Shown piece after piece: positions 29,207 through 38,946 of a stretch of DNA of 64,000 bases (positions within the stretch are counted from its first letter, which is position 1; each line of letters starts with the position of its first letter). A program made the translations under genes and the position numbers. The stretch is taken from NCBI RefSeq assembly GCF_000264315.1, contig NZ_AJXU01000065.1, forward strand, positions 83,151 through 147,150, read 5' to 3'. Source of the stretch: Rhodanobacter fulvus Jip2 (GTDB taxonomy: Bacteria; Pseudomonadota; Gammaproteobacteria; Xanthomonadales; Rhodanobacteraceae). The notes beneath the pieces were generated by a model. It did not search any database. It was not told the origin of the DNA and saw only the letters and a program-made list of their open reading frames with translations.

Positions 29207-30319
29207 ATGCCCGAAACCACGCTTACCCCTTCCGCCCGCTATCTCGACGGCGTCGCCGCGCATCGCTGGGAATCGGATCCGACCCAGCTGGCCCTGCTGC
29301 CCGAATTCGATCGCATGCATGCGGCGCTGTGCGCCGAGCCCGTCGCCGACTCCGGCCTGTTTGGACGGCTGAAATCCCTGCTCGCCAGCGAGCCGGCCGC
29401 CGCAGTGCCGGGCTTGTACCTGTGGGGTTCGGTCGGTCGCGGCAAGACTTTCCTGATGGATCTGTTCGTGGCCAGCCTGCCCCACGGCGTCGCGCGGCGG
29501 CGGCATTTCCACCGCTTCATGGCCGAGGTGCACGACAGCCTGCGCGCACTGGGCGAGCGGCAGAGCCCGCTGGACGAAGTGGCGGAAGAGCTGGCCGCGC
29601 ACTGCCGGGTACTGTGCCTGGACGAGTTTCTGGTCAACGACATCGGCGACGCGATGATTCTGGCCAACCTGCTGCAGGCGCTGTTCGAGCGCGGCGTGGC
29701 GCTGGTCACCACCTCCAACACCGCGCCGGTCAATCTCTACCGCGACGGTCTGCAGCGCGCCCGCTTCCTGCCTGCCATCGCGCTGATCGAGCAGCACTGC
29801 CACGTGGTGGAAATGGCCTCTTCGCGCGACTGGCGGCTACGCGCGCTGGCGCAGGCGTCGGTCTACCACTACCCGCCCGGCGCCGAGGCGCACCGGGCGC
29901 TGGAGCGTATCTTCGCCAATCAGGCCAGCGGCGAGGTGCGCGAAGGCGGCAGCGTCCACATCAACGGCCGCGACATCGCGCTGTGCAAGCGCGCCGACAA
30001 CATCCTGTGGTTCGATTTTCCCGCCCTGTGCGAAGGCCCGCGCGCGGTGGCCGACTACATCGAGCTGGCCAAGGCCGGGCCCGCGGTGATCGTGGCCAAC
30101 GTGCCGCAATTCACCGTCTACAGCGAGGATGCGGCGCGCCGTTTCGTGCAGCTGGTGGACGAGTTCTACGACCGCCGCGTGAAACTGGTGCTGTCCGCCG
30201 CCGCGCCGATCACCGAACTGTACGACGGCGAGCGCCTGCGCGCGGAATTCGGCCGCACCGAGTCACGGCTGATCGAGATGCAGAGCGAGGAGTATCTGGC
30301 CAGCGAGCATCTGGCTTGA
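29207..30319 (+). CDS. zapE: cell division ATPase ZapE
   Basis: ZapE is an AFG1-like AAA+ ATPase that acts at the Z ring in constriction. The 370-residue protein has Walker A GSVGRGKT at 74-81, Walker B LCLDEF with D139-E140, and the family features RRRHFHRFM and TSNTAPVNLYRDGLQR. The length suits the family. The ATG at 29207 gives a normal N terminus (MPETTLTPSARYLDGV). Confidence 0.92.
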   Translation: MPETTLTPSARYLDGVAAHRWESDPTQLALLPEFDRMHAALCAEPVADSGLFGRLKSLLASEPAAAVPGLYLWGSVGRGKTFLMDLFVASLPHGVARRRHFHRFMAEVHDSLRALGERQSPLDEVAEELAAHCRVLCLDEFLVNDIGDAMILANLLQALFERGVALVTTSNTAPVNLYRDGLQRARFLPAIALIEQHCHVVEMASSRDWRLRALAQASVYHYPPGAEAHRALERIFANQASGEVREGGSVHINGRDIALCKRADNILWFDFPALCEGPRAVADYIELAKAGPAVIVANVPQFTVYSEDAARRFVQLVDEFYDRRVKLVLSAAAPITELYDGERLRAEFGRTESRLIEMQSEEYLASEHLA

Positions 30320-30323
30320 GGCC

Positions 30324-30416
30324 GGGATTTGAGATTGGGGATTCGTAAAAGCTCAAAGGCGCCGCTCGCTCGGGCGTTTGCTCTTATGAATCCCGAATCC
30401 CCAATCCCGAATCCCC
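30324..30416. repeat. dispersed palindromic repeat, family R2, copy a
   Basis: The left arm (GGGATTTGAGATTGGGGATTC, then GTAAAAGCTC) and the right arm (CTTATGAATCCCGAATCCCC and on) are inverted copies around a GC-rich loop. The element forms the 3' end of the minus-strand membrane gene that stops at 30384. Confidence 0.75.
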
Positions 30417-30947
30417 ACTTGCCGACTGCGCCTGCTGGAACCGCCGATGGTGGATCAGCAGGCCGCGGTAGTACACGAGGTAGTAACCGACCAGCACGCC
30501 GACCACCAGCATCGTCAGCGGGCTGGCGCTGTGGGTTGCCATCGCGTGGCCCATCGGGTCGTCCACGCTGGGCGGGATCTGCGCGCCGATGAACGCGAAG
30601 CGCCAGGCCAGCCGACCCAGCAGCAGCGCCGTGAGCAGCGCGCCGATCCAGCTGTTGGGCACGTAGCAGTCACCGCGCACGGGGTCGATTTCGAAACGGG
30701 TGAGTTTCAGCCCCAGCAGGCCGATGGCGCCGCCGATCAGCATGCCGCCCAACGCCCCTTCGGCCAGCGCCAGCCGGTGCAGGCCGCTGAGCATCAGCAA
30801 GCCGCCGACCACCGCGAAAATGGCCACCCGGAAAACCATGCGCTTGCGCCGGATCGGCTGGCGACCGAATTGCCGGCTGATCCGGCGCCACATCATCCAG
30901 GCGATAAATGGCAGCGCGACGAGGTAACTGAGCATGTGCGCGGGCAT
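30384..30947 (-). CDS. CcdC-like multispanning membrane protein
   Basis: The 187-residue protein has about four to five membrane helices, with positively charged loops RRISRQFGRQPIRRKRM near residue 22 and RHHRRFQQAQ near the end. It resembles the CcdC/DUF1453 family, whose members are linked to cytochrome c maturation in Bacillus; that role is not established here. The final residues (about SGDSGLGIRDS) come from the R2 repeat rather than from a conserved domain. Confidence 0.65.
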   Translation of the reverse strand: MPAHMLSYLVALPFIAWMMWRRISRQFGRQPIRRKRMVFRVAIFAVVGGLLMLSGLHRLALAEGALGGMLIGGAIGLLGLKLTRFEIDPVRGDCYVPNSWIGALLTALLLGRLAWRFAFIGAQIPPSVDDPMGHAMATHSASPLTMLVVGVLVGYYLVYYRGLLIHHRRFQQAQSASGDSGLGIRDS

Positions 30948-31029
30948 GGCGCGATCCGGTGTTGGGATGGCGCCAGCTTAGTGCGGCCGTCGTTGCGCTG
31001 ACGAGTGACGATTGTCAGTGTGTTTGTGT

Positions 31030-31129
31030 GGGATTGAGGATTGAGGATGGTGGATTCGTCAGAGCAAAAGCCCGAGCGTGCGGCGCTTTTGAGCTTTTAC
31101 GAATCTCGAATCACCAATCCCGAATCCCA
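31030..31129. repeat. dispersed palindromic repeat, family R2, copy b
   Basis: Same family as 30324: GGGATTGAGGATTGAGGATGG, then GATTCGTCAGAGC, with the inverted arm GAGCTTTTACGAATCTCGAA and on. It ends 10 bases before the gpmA stop codon, so the pair flanks the CcdC-like gene. Confidence 0.75.
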
Positions 31130-31138
31130 TCGCCGGAT

Positions 31139-31882
31139 CTACTTCGCCTTCCCCTGGTTCGCCACCGCGGCCATCTTCGCCGCGATCGCGTCGGCATCGC
31201 CCAGGTAGTAGTGGCGCAGTGGCTTCAGCTCGTCGTCGAATTCATAGACCAGTGGCACGCCGTTGGGGATGTTCAATTCCACGATGGCGTCGTCGGAAAT
31301 GCCGTCCAGGTATTTCACCAGCGCGCGCAGGGAATTCCCGTGCGCGGCCACCACCACGCGCTGGCCGGCCTTGATCGCCGGCGCCAGCACTTCATGCCAG
31401 TACGGCAGCACGCGGGCCACGGTGTCTTTCAGGCATTCGGTGTCGGGGATGTCCTTGGGGTCGAGCGTGGCGTAGCGCGGGTCGTTCACCGATTCGTTGG
31501 CGCTGCGCTCCAGCGCCGGCGGCGGGATGTCGTAGCTGCGACGCCAGATCTTCACCTGGTCCTCGCCGAATTTCGTGGCCGTTTCAGCCTTGTTGAGGCC
31601 GGTCAGCGCGCCGTAGTGGCGCTCGTTGAGGCGCCAGTCGGTGAGCACCGGAATCCACATCAGCTCCATTGCATCCTGCACGCCCCACAGTGTGCGCACC
31701 GCGCGCTTGAGCACCGAGGTGTGCGCCACGTCGAACGCGTAGCCGGCCTCTTTCAGCAGACGGCCCGCCTCGGCGGCCTCAGCCATGCCCTGTTCGGTGA
31801 GATCGACATCGGCCCAGCCGCTGAAGCGGTTGTCGAGGTTCCACTGGGATTGGCCGTGCCGGATCAGGACGAGTTTATGCAT
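31139..31882 (-). CDS. gpmA: 2,3-bisphosphoglycerate-dependent phosphoglycerate mutase
   Basis: The enzyme interconverts 3- and 2-phosphoglycerate in glycolysis and gluconeogenesis. The 247-residue protein begins [15 protein letters not shown] with the phospho-acceptor His near residue 9 and has the second catalytic His in [13 protein letters not shown] near residue 185. [17 protein letters not shown] lies between. ATG at 31882 was chosen over an upstream in-frame start because it begins at the conserved motif. Confidence 0.95.
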   Translation of the reverse strand: MHKLVLIRHGQSQWNLDNRFSGWADVDLTEQGMAEAAEAGRLLKEAGYAFDVAHTSVLKRAVRTLWGVQDAMELMWIPVLTDWRLNERHYGALTGLNKAETATKFGEDQVKIWRRSYDIPPPALERSANESVNDPRYATLDPKDIPDTECLKDTVARVLPYWHEVLAPAIKAGQRVVVAAHGNSLRALVKYLDGISDDAIVELNIPNGVPLVYEFDDELKPLRHYYLGDADAIAAKMAAVANQGKAK

Positions 31883-32029
31883 GGATGGGCGCCGTTTGTG
31901 CAGAGGAGGGAAACGATGAATGGTGCAGCCCAGCATCGGGTATCGTCAAATGCAGCCCTGCCACAGGTCATGCCAACCCATGGGGGCGCCAGCGCATCTC
32001 AAGCCGTCACCCATCACGAGGAACTGCCC

Positions 32030-32674
32030 ATGCGTCGCATCCTGTTTGCCCTGCTCCTGGTTTTGCCGCTGCTGGCCGCGGCCAGCGACAACGATATCGA
32101 CAAGATCAATGGTGCCGCGCGGGTGGAGGCCGGGCAGCATGCCGGCGATGTCAGCACCGTCAATGGCGCGGTGGAGATCGGCGCCGGCGCCATCGTGCAG
32201 GAGGCCCAGACCGTCAACGGTGCGGTGACCCTGGGCGAACGCGCGCAGGCGGCTGAGCTCAATACGGTGAACGGCGCCATCCGCCTCGGCACCGACAGCA
32301 AGGTCAACGGCGACGTCGATGCCACCAACGGCAGCGTCGAGCTGGCCAGGGGCGCCGACATCGGCGGCAAGCTCAGCAACGTCAACGGCGCCATCAAGCT
32401 GGACGCGGCGCATGTGGCCGGCGGTATCGAGACGGTGGCCGGGGATATCACCGTCGGCGCCGGCTCGCGCGTGGAAGGCGGCATCCTGGTGGACAAGTCC
32501 AGCAGCTGGTTTGGCGGGAACGACCGCAAGCCGACCGTGGTGATCGGCCCGCACGCCGTGGTCAAGGGCACGCTGGAATTTCGCCGCGAGGTGGTGCTGA
32601 ACGTCAGCGACAGCGCGCAGATCGGGCCGGTGAAGGGCGCCACGGTACAGAAGTTCAGCGGCGCGAACCCCTAG
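32030..32674 (+). CDS. secreted bactofilin-like repeat protein
   Basis: The 214-residue protein has a signal peptide (MRRILFALLLVLPLLAAAS). It continues as a series of about 18-20-residue beta repeats carrying VNGAV, VNGAI or TNGSV, as in polymer-forming cytoskeletal proteins. A beta-helix fold is expected. Unlike cytoplasmic bactofilins it appears exported. GAGGAA at 32018-32023 lies six bases before the ATG. Its function is unknown. It ends 11 bases before an R1 repeat, convergent with kduD. Confidence 0.75.
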   Translation: MRRILFALLLVLPLLAAASDNDIDKINGAARVEAGQHAGDVSTVNGAVEIGAGAIVQEAQTVNGAVTLGERAQAAELNTVNGAIRLGTDSKVNGDVDATNGSVELARGADIGGKLSNVNGAIKLDAAHVAGGIETVAGDITVGAGSRVEGGILVDKSSSWFGGNDRKPTVVIGPHAVVKGTLEFRREVVLNVSDSAQIGPVKGATVQKFSGANP

Positions 32675-32685
32675 GGCCCGGCCTA

Positions 32686-32760
32686 TGTGGGAGCGGCTTC
32701 AGTCGCGATGCCCTTTCTTGCCGTTCGAGCAAAAGCATCGCGGCTGAAGCCGCTCCCACA
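32686..32760. repeat. paired REP element, family R1, copy a
   Basis: TGTGGGAGCGGCTTCAGTCG on the left and CGGCTGAAGCCGCTCCCACA on the right are inverted arms around a short loop. It lies between two convergent genes (bactofilin-like and kduD), a place suited to a bidirectional mRNA end. Confidence 0.8.
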
Positions 32761-32771
32761 ACAGCCATGGG

Positions 32772-33527
32772 CTAACGTGCCAGCCAGCCGCCATCCACGG
32801 GCAGTACCGTGCCATGCACGTAATCTGACGCCGCCGAGGCGAGAAACACCACCGCACCGGCCAGGTCGGCCGGCACGCCCCAGCGGCCGGCGGGGATGCG
32901 CGCCACGATCTCGCGCTGGCGCTTTTCGTCGGCGCGCAGCGCGTTGGTGTTGTTGGTCTCGAAATAGCCGGGGGCGATCGCGTTGACGTTGATGCCGTGC
33001 GCGGCCCACTCGTTGGCCAGCAGCCGGGTCAGCCCCAACAGGCCGGATTTGCTGGCCGTATAGGAGGCCACCCGGATACCGCCCTGGAACGACAGCATCG
33101 AGGCGATGTTGACGATCTTGCCGGGCCGCTTGCGCGCCACCAGCCGCCGCGCCACGGCTTGGGAAAGGAAGAACACGGTCTTCAGGTTGACGCCCATCAC
33201 CGCGTCCCAGTCGTCCTCGCTGAAATCCAGCGCGTCGTTGCGGCGGATGGTGCCGGCGTTGTTGACCAGGATGTCGATGCCGCCCAGCTCGCGCTCGACG
33301 GTTTCGATGATGGCGGGGATCGGCGCGGTGGTATCCAGCGACGCCTCGACCCAGTGGAAGCGGCGCCCGGCCGCCCGCACCGCTTGGGCGGTGTCGGCCG
33401 GATCGGTGCGCCCCACGGCGGCCACGTCGGCACCGGCCTCGGCCAGCGCGATCGCCATCGCCTGGCCCAGGCCGGTATTGGCGCCGCTGACCAGCGCCAC
33501 CTTGCCCTGCAAAGAAAAGGGATTCAT
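32772..33527 (-). CDS. kduD: 2-dehydro-3-deoxy-D-gluconate 5-dehydrogenase
   Basis: KduD reduces 2,5-diketo-3-deoxygluconate in pectin and hexuronate breakdown. The 251-residue short-chain dehydrogenase has the cofactor motif SGANTGLG around residues 14-21, NNAG at 89-92, and catalytic S143, Y156 and K160. The C terminus GTVLPVDGGWLAR is typical. It is downstream of kduI with only a few bases between them and is the natural next step in the pathway. Confidence 0.92.
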   Translation of the reverse strand: MNPFSLQGKVALVSGANTGLGQAMAIALAEAGADVAAVGRTDPADTAQAVRAAGRRFHWVEASLDTTAPIPAIIETVERELGGIDILVNNAGTIRRNDALDFSEDDWDAVMGVNLKTVFFLSQAVARRLVARKRPGKIVNIASMLSFQGGIRVASYTASKSGLLGLTRLLANEWAAHGINVNAIAPGYFETNNTNALRADEKRQREIVARIPAGRWGVPADLAGAVVFLASAASDYVHGTVLPVDGGWLAR

Positions 33528-33534
33528 GGCGACC

Positions 33535-34383
33535 TCACTTCAACTGGCAGATGTCGAGCACGTGCATGTCGGTGTAGTCGAGATTCTCGCCGCCCATCGC
33601 CCAGATGAAGCAGTAGTTGCTGGTGCCGGCGCCCATGTGGATCGACCACGGTGGCGACACCACCGCCTCGCCGTCGGCGATCACGATGTGGCGTTGCGCG
33701 TCGGGCACGCCCATGAAGTGGTAGACGCGGTCGTTCTCGCCCAGGTCGAAATAGAAATACACCTCCGAGCGGCGGTCGTGCAGGTGCGGCGGCATGGTGT
33801 TCCACACGCTGCCGGGCTTGAGCACGGTCAGCCCCAGCAGCAGCTGCGATGAGGCGCAGGTGGCCGGCACGATGTACTGGTAGATGGTGCGCTCGTTGGA
33901 GGTTTCCAGCGCGCCGCGCTCCAGCGCCACGGCCTGGTCGATCGGGATGTGCTTCAGCTCGAAGCGCGCGTGGGCCGGGGTGGAGATCAGGTAGAAGCGC
34001 GCCGGGTTGGCCGGATCCACCGACTCGAAACTCACCTCGGCGCTGCCCATCGGCACGTAAAGGCCATCCTTGGGCTGCATTTCGAATGTCTGGCCGTCGA
34101 CACGGATGCGGCCCACGCCGCCGCCCACGTTGACCGCGCCCAGCTCGCGCCGCTGCAGGAACGGCTGGCCGGCGGCGGAGGCCGGCTCGGTCTGCTGCGG
34201 CAGCGCCAGCACCTGTTTCACCGGGGCGGCGCCGCCGATCACGAAACGCTCGTTGTGGCTGTAGTTGAGGCGGATCTCGTCGGCGGCAAACAGATCGCTC
34301 ATCAGGTAGCGGTCGCGCAGCTGGTCGTTGCTGGCGCCGTCCATCATGTCGGGGTGGGTGGCGTGGTAGGTCTTCTGGTACAT
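33535..34383 (-). CDS. kduI: 5-dehydro-4-deoxy-D-glucuronate isomerase
   Basis: KduI isomerises the unsaturated-uronate product to 2,5-diketo-3-deoxygluconate, the KduD substrate. The 282-residue cupin protein starts [12 protein letters not shown] and has [15 protein letters not shown], then the metal-binding region around [14 protein letters not shown] and the [12 protein letters not shown] motif near the end. It is the first gene of the kduI-kduD operon and faces uxaA across a 337-base gap containing two operator-like sites. Confidence 0.94.
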   Translation of the reverse strand: MYQKTYHATHPDMMDGASNDQLRDRYLMSDLFAADEIRLNYSHNERFVIGGAAPVKQVLALPQQTEPASAAGQPFLQRRELGAVNVGGGVGRIRVDGQTFEMQPKDGLYVPMGSAEVSFESVDPANPARFYLISTPAHARFELKHIPIDQAVALERGALETSNERTIYQYIVPATCASSQLLLGLTVLKPGSVWNTMPPHLHDRRSEVYFYFDLGENDRVYHFMGVPDAQRHIVIADGEAVVSPPWSIHMGAGTSNYCFIWAMGGENLDYTDMHVLDICQLK

Positions 34384-34720
34384 GTCTGGTCCTCATGCGG
34401 TGGGCGCGCGGCGTTCAGGGAGCGCGTGGGTCGGCAGGCCGCCGGAGCGGGTCGACGGCGGTGGGCCTGCGGCGGCCGTCGACGGTGATGAGCCCCATCA
34501 TAGCCATCTGGGCAGGTTTTGGTGACCGGTGTCATCGGAGGCTGGAGAAATGCCCGTTGCCCCGCTCGGGGGAGGATCACCGCCGTGGTGGCCGGTGACT
34601 TCCGGGATGTCCTCCGACCCGGATTCGGGTGTAGCGTGGCGGTTTCATCGGCCACGATGCTCGACAAGCCTGCGCCGTGGCGCTCCAATGACACCGGTTA
34701 CTTGTTTGCATCCCAAATCT
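34384..34720. promoter_or_regulatory. kduI-uxaA divergent control region
   Basis: The gap holds no gene. It contains two near-identical motifs in opposite orientation, GTGACCGGTGTCAT at 34522-34535 and ATGACACCGGTTAC at 34688-34701, which match in 13 of 14 positions when one is reverse-complemented. The arms TGAC and GTCA, or GTTA, flank a 4-base centre. Placement suggests shared repression of both operons; the second copy ends 19 bases before the uxaA start. Confidence 0.55.
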
Positions 34721-36229
34721 ATGCCCTCAGATCGCTCCGCTCCGCTGACCGCCCTGCAAGTCCACGCCGAGGATGAGGTGGCGATCGCCCTCACCGACCT
34801 GGCCGAGGGCACCGTCGTATCGCTGGCTACCGGCGACGTACGGCTGCGCCAGGCTGTGCCGCACGGGCACAAGTTCGCGGTGCGGGCGCTGGCCGCCGGT
34901 CAGCCGGTGCACAAATACGGTTTCGCGATCGGCCGCACCACCGCGGCGGTGGCCGCGGGCGACTGGGTGCACACGCACAACATGGTCACCGGGCTGTCGG
35001 GCACGCTGGAATACCGCTACCAGCCTCTGGCCCCGGCGCCCGCGCCCGACGCCGGCGCGGGGGCCACATTTCAGGGCTACCGCCGCGCCGACGGCCGGGT
35101 CGGTACCCGCAACGAGATCTGGGTGCTGTGCACGGTGGGCTGCGTGGCACGCACCGCGCGGCGCATCGCCGAGCAGGCCGAGCGCCACTTTGGCGGCCGC
35201 GTCGACGGCGTGCATGCGTTCACCCACCCATTCGGCTGCTCGCAGCTGGGCAGCGATCTGGAGCACACCCGCCAGATGCTGGCCGCGCTGGCGCGCCACC
35301 CCAACGCCGGCGGCGTGCTGCTGGTGGGGCTGGGTTGCGAGTCGCTGCAGATGAAGTGGCTGCTGGAAGCGATGGACGGCGTCGATCCGGCCCGTTTGCG
35401 CTGGTTCAACTCGCAGCTTGCCGACGACGAGGTGGAACAGGGACTGGCCGCGGTGGAGGAACTGGTGGCCGTGGCCGAACAGGACCGGCGCCAGCCCTGC
35501 GATCTGTCGGACCTGGTCGTCGGCCTGAAATGCGGCGGCTCGGACGGCTTCAGCGGCATCACCGCCAACCCGGTGGTGGGGCGCATCGCCGACCGGGTGG
35601 CGGCGGCCGGCGGCACGCCCATCCTCACCGAGATCCCCGAGATCTTCGGCGCCGAGCGAATGCTGATGGCGCGCGCGCAAAGCCGCGAGGTGTTCGAGCA
35701 GATCGGCACCCTGGTCAACGATTTCAAGCGCTATTTCCTCGATCACGGCCAGCCCGTGCACGAGAACCCCTCGCCGGGCAACCTCGCCGGCGGCATCACC
35801 ACGCTGGAGGAGAAATCATTGGGCGCGGTACAGAAGGGCGGCCGCGCCACCGTGACCCAGGTGCTGCGCTATGGGCAACGCGCGCAGTCGCCCGGCCTGG
35901 CCCTGCTGGAGGCGCCGGGCAACGATGCGGTATCGGCCACCGCACTGACCGCCGCCGGTGCTACCGTGATCCTGTTCACCACCGGCCGCGGCACGCCGCT
36001 GGGTTTTCCGGTGCCGACGTTGAAGATCGCCACGAACAGCGCGCTGGCCGCGGCCAAGCCGCGCTGGATCGACTTCGACGCCGGCGCCTTGCTGGACGGT
36101 CTCGGCATGGAGGCGCTGGCCGACGCGCTGCAACAGCTGGTGCTGGACACGGCCTCGGGAAAACCGGCCCGCAACGAGATCAACGACGAGCGCGAGATTG
36201 CCTTGTGGAAAACCGGAGTCACCCTGTGA
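34721..36229 (+). CDS. uxaA: altronate dehydratase family protein
   Basis: UxaA dehydrates D-altronate to 2-keto-3-deoxygluconate in galacturonate catabolism. The 502-residue protein has a SAF-like N-terminal region (HAEDEVAIALTDLAEG, HKFAVRALAAGQPVHKYG, near residues 10-60). The main domain has GYRRADGRVGTRNEIWVLCTVGC near residue 113 and GLGCESLQMKWL near residue 203. ATG at 34721 fits the family N terminus, although no good ribosome binding site is visible. The stop overlaps the uxuB GTG start. Confidence 0.9.
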   Translation: MPSDRSAPLTALQVHAEDEVAIALTDLAEGTVVSLATGDVRLRQAVPHGHKFAVRALAAGQPVHKYGFAIGRTTAAVAAGDWVHTHNMVTGLSGTLEYRYQPLAPAPAPDAGAGATFQGYRRADGRVGTRNEIWVLCTVGCVARTARRIAEQAERHFGGRVDGVHAFTHPFGCSQLGSDLEHTRQMLAALARHPNAGGVLLVGLGCESLQMKWLLEAMDGVDPARLRWFNSQLADDEVEQGLAAVEELVAVAEQDRRQPCDLSDLVVGLKCGGSDGFSGITANPVVGRIADRVAAAGGTPILTEIPEIFGAERMLMARAQSREVFEQIGTLVNDFKRYFLDHGQPVHENPSPGNLAGGITTLEEKSLGAVQKGGRATVTQVLRYGQRAQSPGLALLEAPGNDAVSATALTAAGATVILFTTGRGTPLGFPVPTLKIATNSALAAAKPRWIDFDAGALLDGLGMEALADALQQLVLDTASGKPARNEINDEREIALWKTGVTL

Positions 36230-37740
36230 GCCGCGCGGAAGCCGCCGCCACCGGCACCCCGGCCGCCCTGCTCGGCCCGGACACGTTGCCGGCACCGACG
36301 GCCAACCTGGCGCTGCCCGACTACCCGCTGGCCGCCGTCAGCATCGGCATCGTCCATCTGGGCCCCGGCGCGTTTCACCGTGCCCACCAAGCCGCATTCA
36401 TCGACCGCCTGCTGGCGCGCGAACCGGGCTGGGGCATCTGCGCGGTATCGCTGAAAAGCCGCGGCCTGCGTGATGCGCTGCAGCCGCAGCAGGGCCTGTA
36501 CACGATGGCGGTGCTGGATCAGCAGGTGTCCTACCGGGTGATCGGCTCACTGCGCGAGGTACTGGTGGCCGCGGAGGATCGCGAGCGCGTGCTGGAGCGG
36601 CTGGCCCACCCGCAAACCCGCATCGTCACCCTCACCGTTACCGAGAAGGGCTACTGCCTGGACGCCCGCGGCGAGCTGGACCTGCGCCACGTGGACGTGA
36701 TGCACGACCTGGCCACGCCGCAGCAACCGGCCAGCGCGCTCGGCTATCTGGTCGAAGGTCTGCGCCGCCGCCAGGTGCGCGGGCTGGCGCCGTTCACCAC
36801 GATCAGCTGCGACAACCTGGTCGACAACGGCTTGCGCCTGCGCGCCGCCGTGCTGCGGCTGGCCACGGCGCAAGGCAGCACCGCGCTGGCGCGTTGGATC
36901 GAGCAGGAAGCCACCTTCCCCCGCACCATGGTGGACGCCATCGTGCCGGCCACCGACACCGCCTTGTGCGAACGCGTGGCCGACGCGCTGGGCGTGCGCG
37001 ACCAGTGGCCGGTGCAGCGCGAGGCGTTCAGCCAGTGGGTGATCGAGGACGCGTTCTGCAATGAGCGCCCCGATTTCGCCAGCGTGGGCGTGACCCTGAC
37101 CAACGATGTGCCGGCCTATGTGCGCGCCAAGCTGCGCCTGCTCAACGGCGCGCATTCCTCGCTGGCCTACCTCGGCCTGTTGCTGGGCCACGCCAGCGTG
37201 GGCGACGCCATGAACGACCCGGCGCTGGCCGCGTTCGTGCGCCGCCTGATGATGGAAGACATCCGGCCCACCCTGACCAGCCCGCCCGGCATGGATCTGG
37301 CCGCCTATATCGAGACGATCCTGCAACGCTTCCGCAACCCCACCATCCGCCACGAGCTGGCGCAGATCGCGTGGGACGGCTCGCAGAAGCTGCCGTTTCG
37401 CCTGTTCGGCACCATTCTCGACCACCTGCGCAGCGGCCACCCGATCGAACGGCTGTGCCTGCCGGTGGCGGCATGGATGCACTTCGTGCGGCGGCGGGCG
37501 CAGGCGGGCGAAACGCTGGTCGATCCGCTGGCGCCGGAGCTGCTCAGGATCGGCCGCGCCTGCGCGAACGAGGTGGCGCACGACCTGCCGTTATTCCTCG
37601 CCCTGGACACGGTGTTTCCGCCTGCGCTGACGGGCGACCGCCGCTTCGTCGATGCCATGGCGCAGGCTTATGACTGTTTGCGGGTGAAGCCGGAATGCCT
37701 GGCGCAGGTGTTGCGCGAAACCGATGTGGCGTTGCGCTGA
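36226..37740 (+). CDS. uxuB: mannitol dehydrogenase-family hexuronate reductase
   Basis: The 504-residue protein belongs to the polyol dehydrogenase family that includes fructuronate reductase (UxuB) and altronate oxidoreductase. It has VHLGPGAFHRAHQAAF near residue 45, the catalytic Lys region around RAKLRLLNGAHSS near residue 300, and FPRTMVDAIVPATD near residue 226. Sequence favours UxuB, but it is paired with uxaA of the galacturonate branch, so altronate may be the actual product. GTG start, overlapping uxaA (GTGA). Confidence 0.8.
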   Translation: MSRAEAAATGTPAALLGPDTLPAPTANLALPDYPLAAVSIGIVHLGPGAFHRAHQAAFIDRLLAREPGWGICAVSLKSRGLRDALQPQQGLYTMAVLDQQVSYRVIGSLREVLVAAEDRERVLERLAHPQTRIVTLTVTEKGYCLDARGELDLRHVDVMHDLATPQQPASALGYLVEGLRRRQVRGLAPFTTISCDNLVDNGLRLRAAVLRLATAQGSTALARWIEQEATFPRTMVDAIVPATDTALCERVADALGVRDQWPVQREAFSQWVIEDAFCNERPDFASVGVTLTNDVPAYVRAKLRLLNGAHSSLAYLGLLLGHASVGDAMNDPALAAFVRRLMMEDIRPTLTSPPGMDLAAYIETILQRFRNPTIRHELAQIAWDGSQKLPFRLFGTILDHLRSGHPIERLCLPVAAWMHFVRRRAQAGETLVDPLAPELLRIGRACANEVAHDLPLFLALDTVFPPALTGDRRFVDAMAQAYDCLRVKPECLAQVLRETDVALR

Positions 37741-37754
37741 GGGCTCGTCGAACT

Positions 37755-37831
37755 GTGGGAGCGGCTTCAGCCGCGATGCTGTTGCCTTGGAGCTTCAGAG
37801 CAAGAGCATCGCGACTGAAGTCGCTCCCACA
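37755..37831. repeat. paired REP element, family R1, copy b
   Basis: TGTGGGAGCGGCTTCAGCCG and the inverted arm CGACTGAAGTCGCTCCCACA flank a loop with CTTGGAGCTTCAGAGC. It lies between convergent uxuB and hemF. Confidence 0.8.
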
Positions 37832-37840
37832 TGAAACCGG

Positions 37841-38773
<933 letters not shown>

Positions 38774-38861
38774 TTAGCAAGCGACCCCGGGCCGCCCCTG
38801 CGGCGGGGTGCCGCGGCGAGCTGAGCTGTATCAGGTTTCGGGTTGTTTTGTCGGAAATCCA

Positions 38862-38939
38862 TGTGGGAGCGGCTTCAGCCGCGATGCTTTTGCCTTGAGG
38901 CTCCAGAGCAGGAGCATCGCGACTGAAGTCGCTCCCACA
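38862..38939. repeat. paired REP element, family R1, copy c
   Basis: TGTGGGAGCGGCTTCAGCCG, then GATGCTTTTGCC, with inverted arm CGACTGAAGTCGCTCCCACA. It lies between hemF and the YdcF-like gene, just before the stop codon of the latter. Confidence 0.8.
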
Positions 38940-38946
38940 AGAAGCG

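Noticed and set aside
31917..32029. Upstream in-frame start for the bactofilin-like gene
   Set aside because: The residues between are not a signal peptide or domain, while the ATG at 32030 has GAGGAA and begins a signal peptide.
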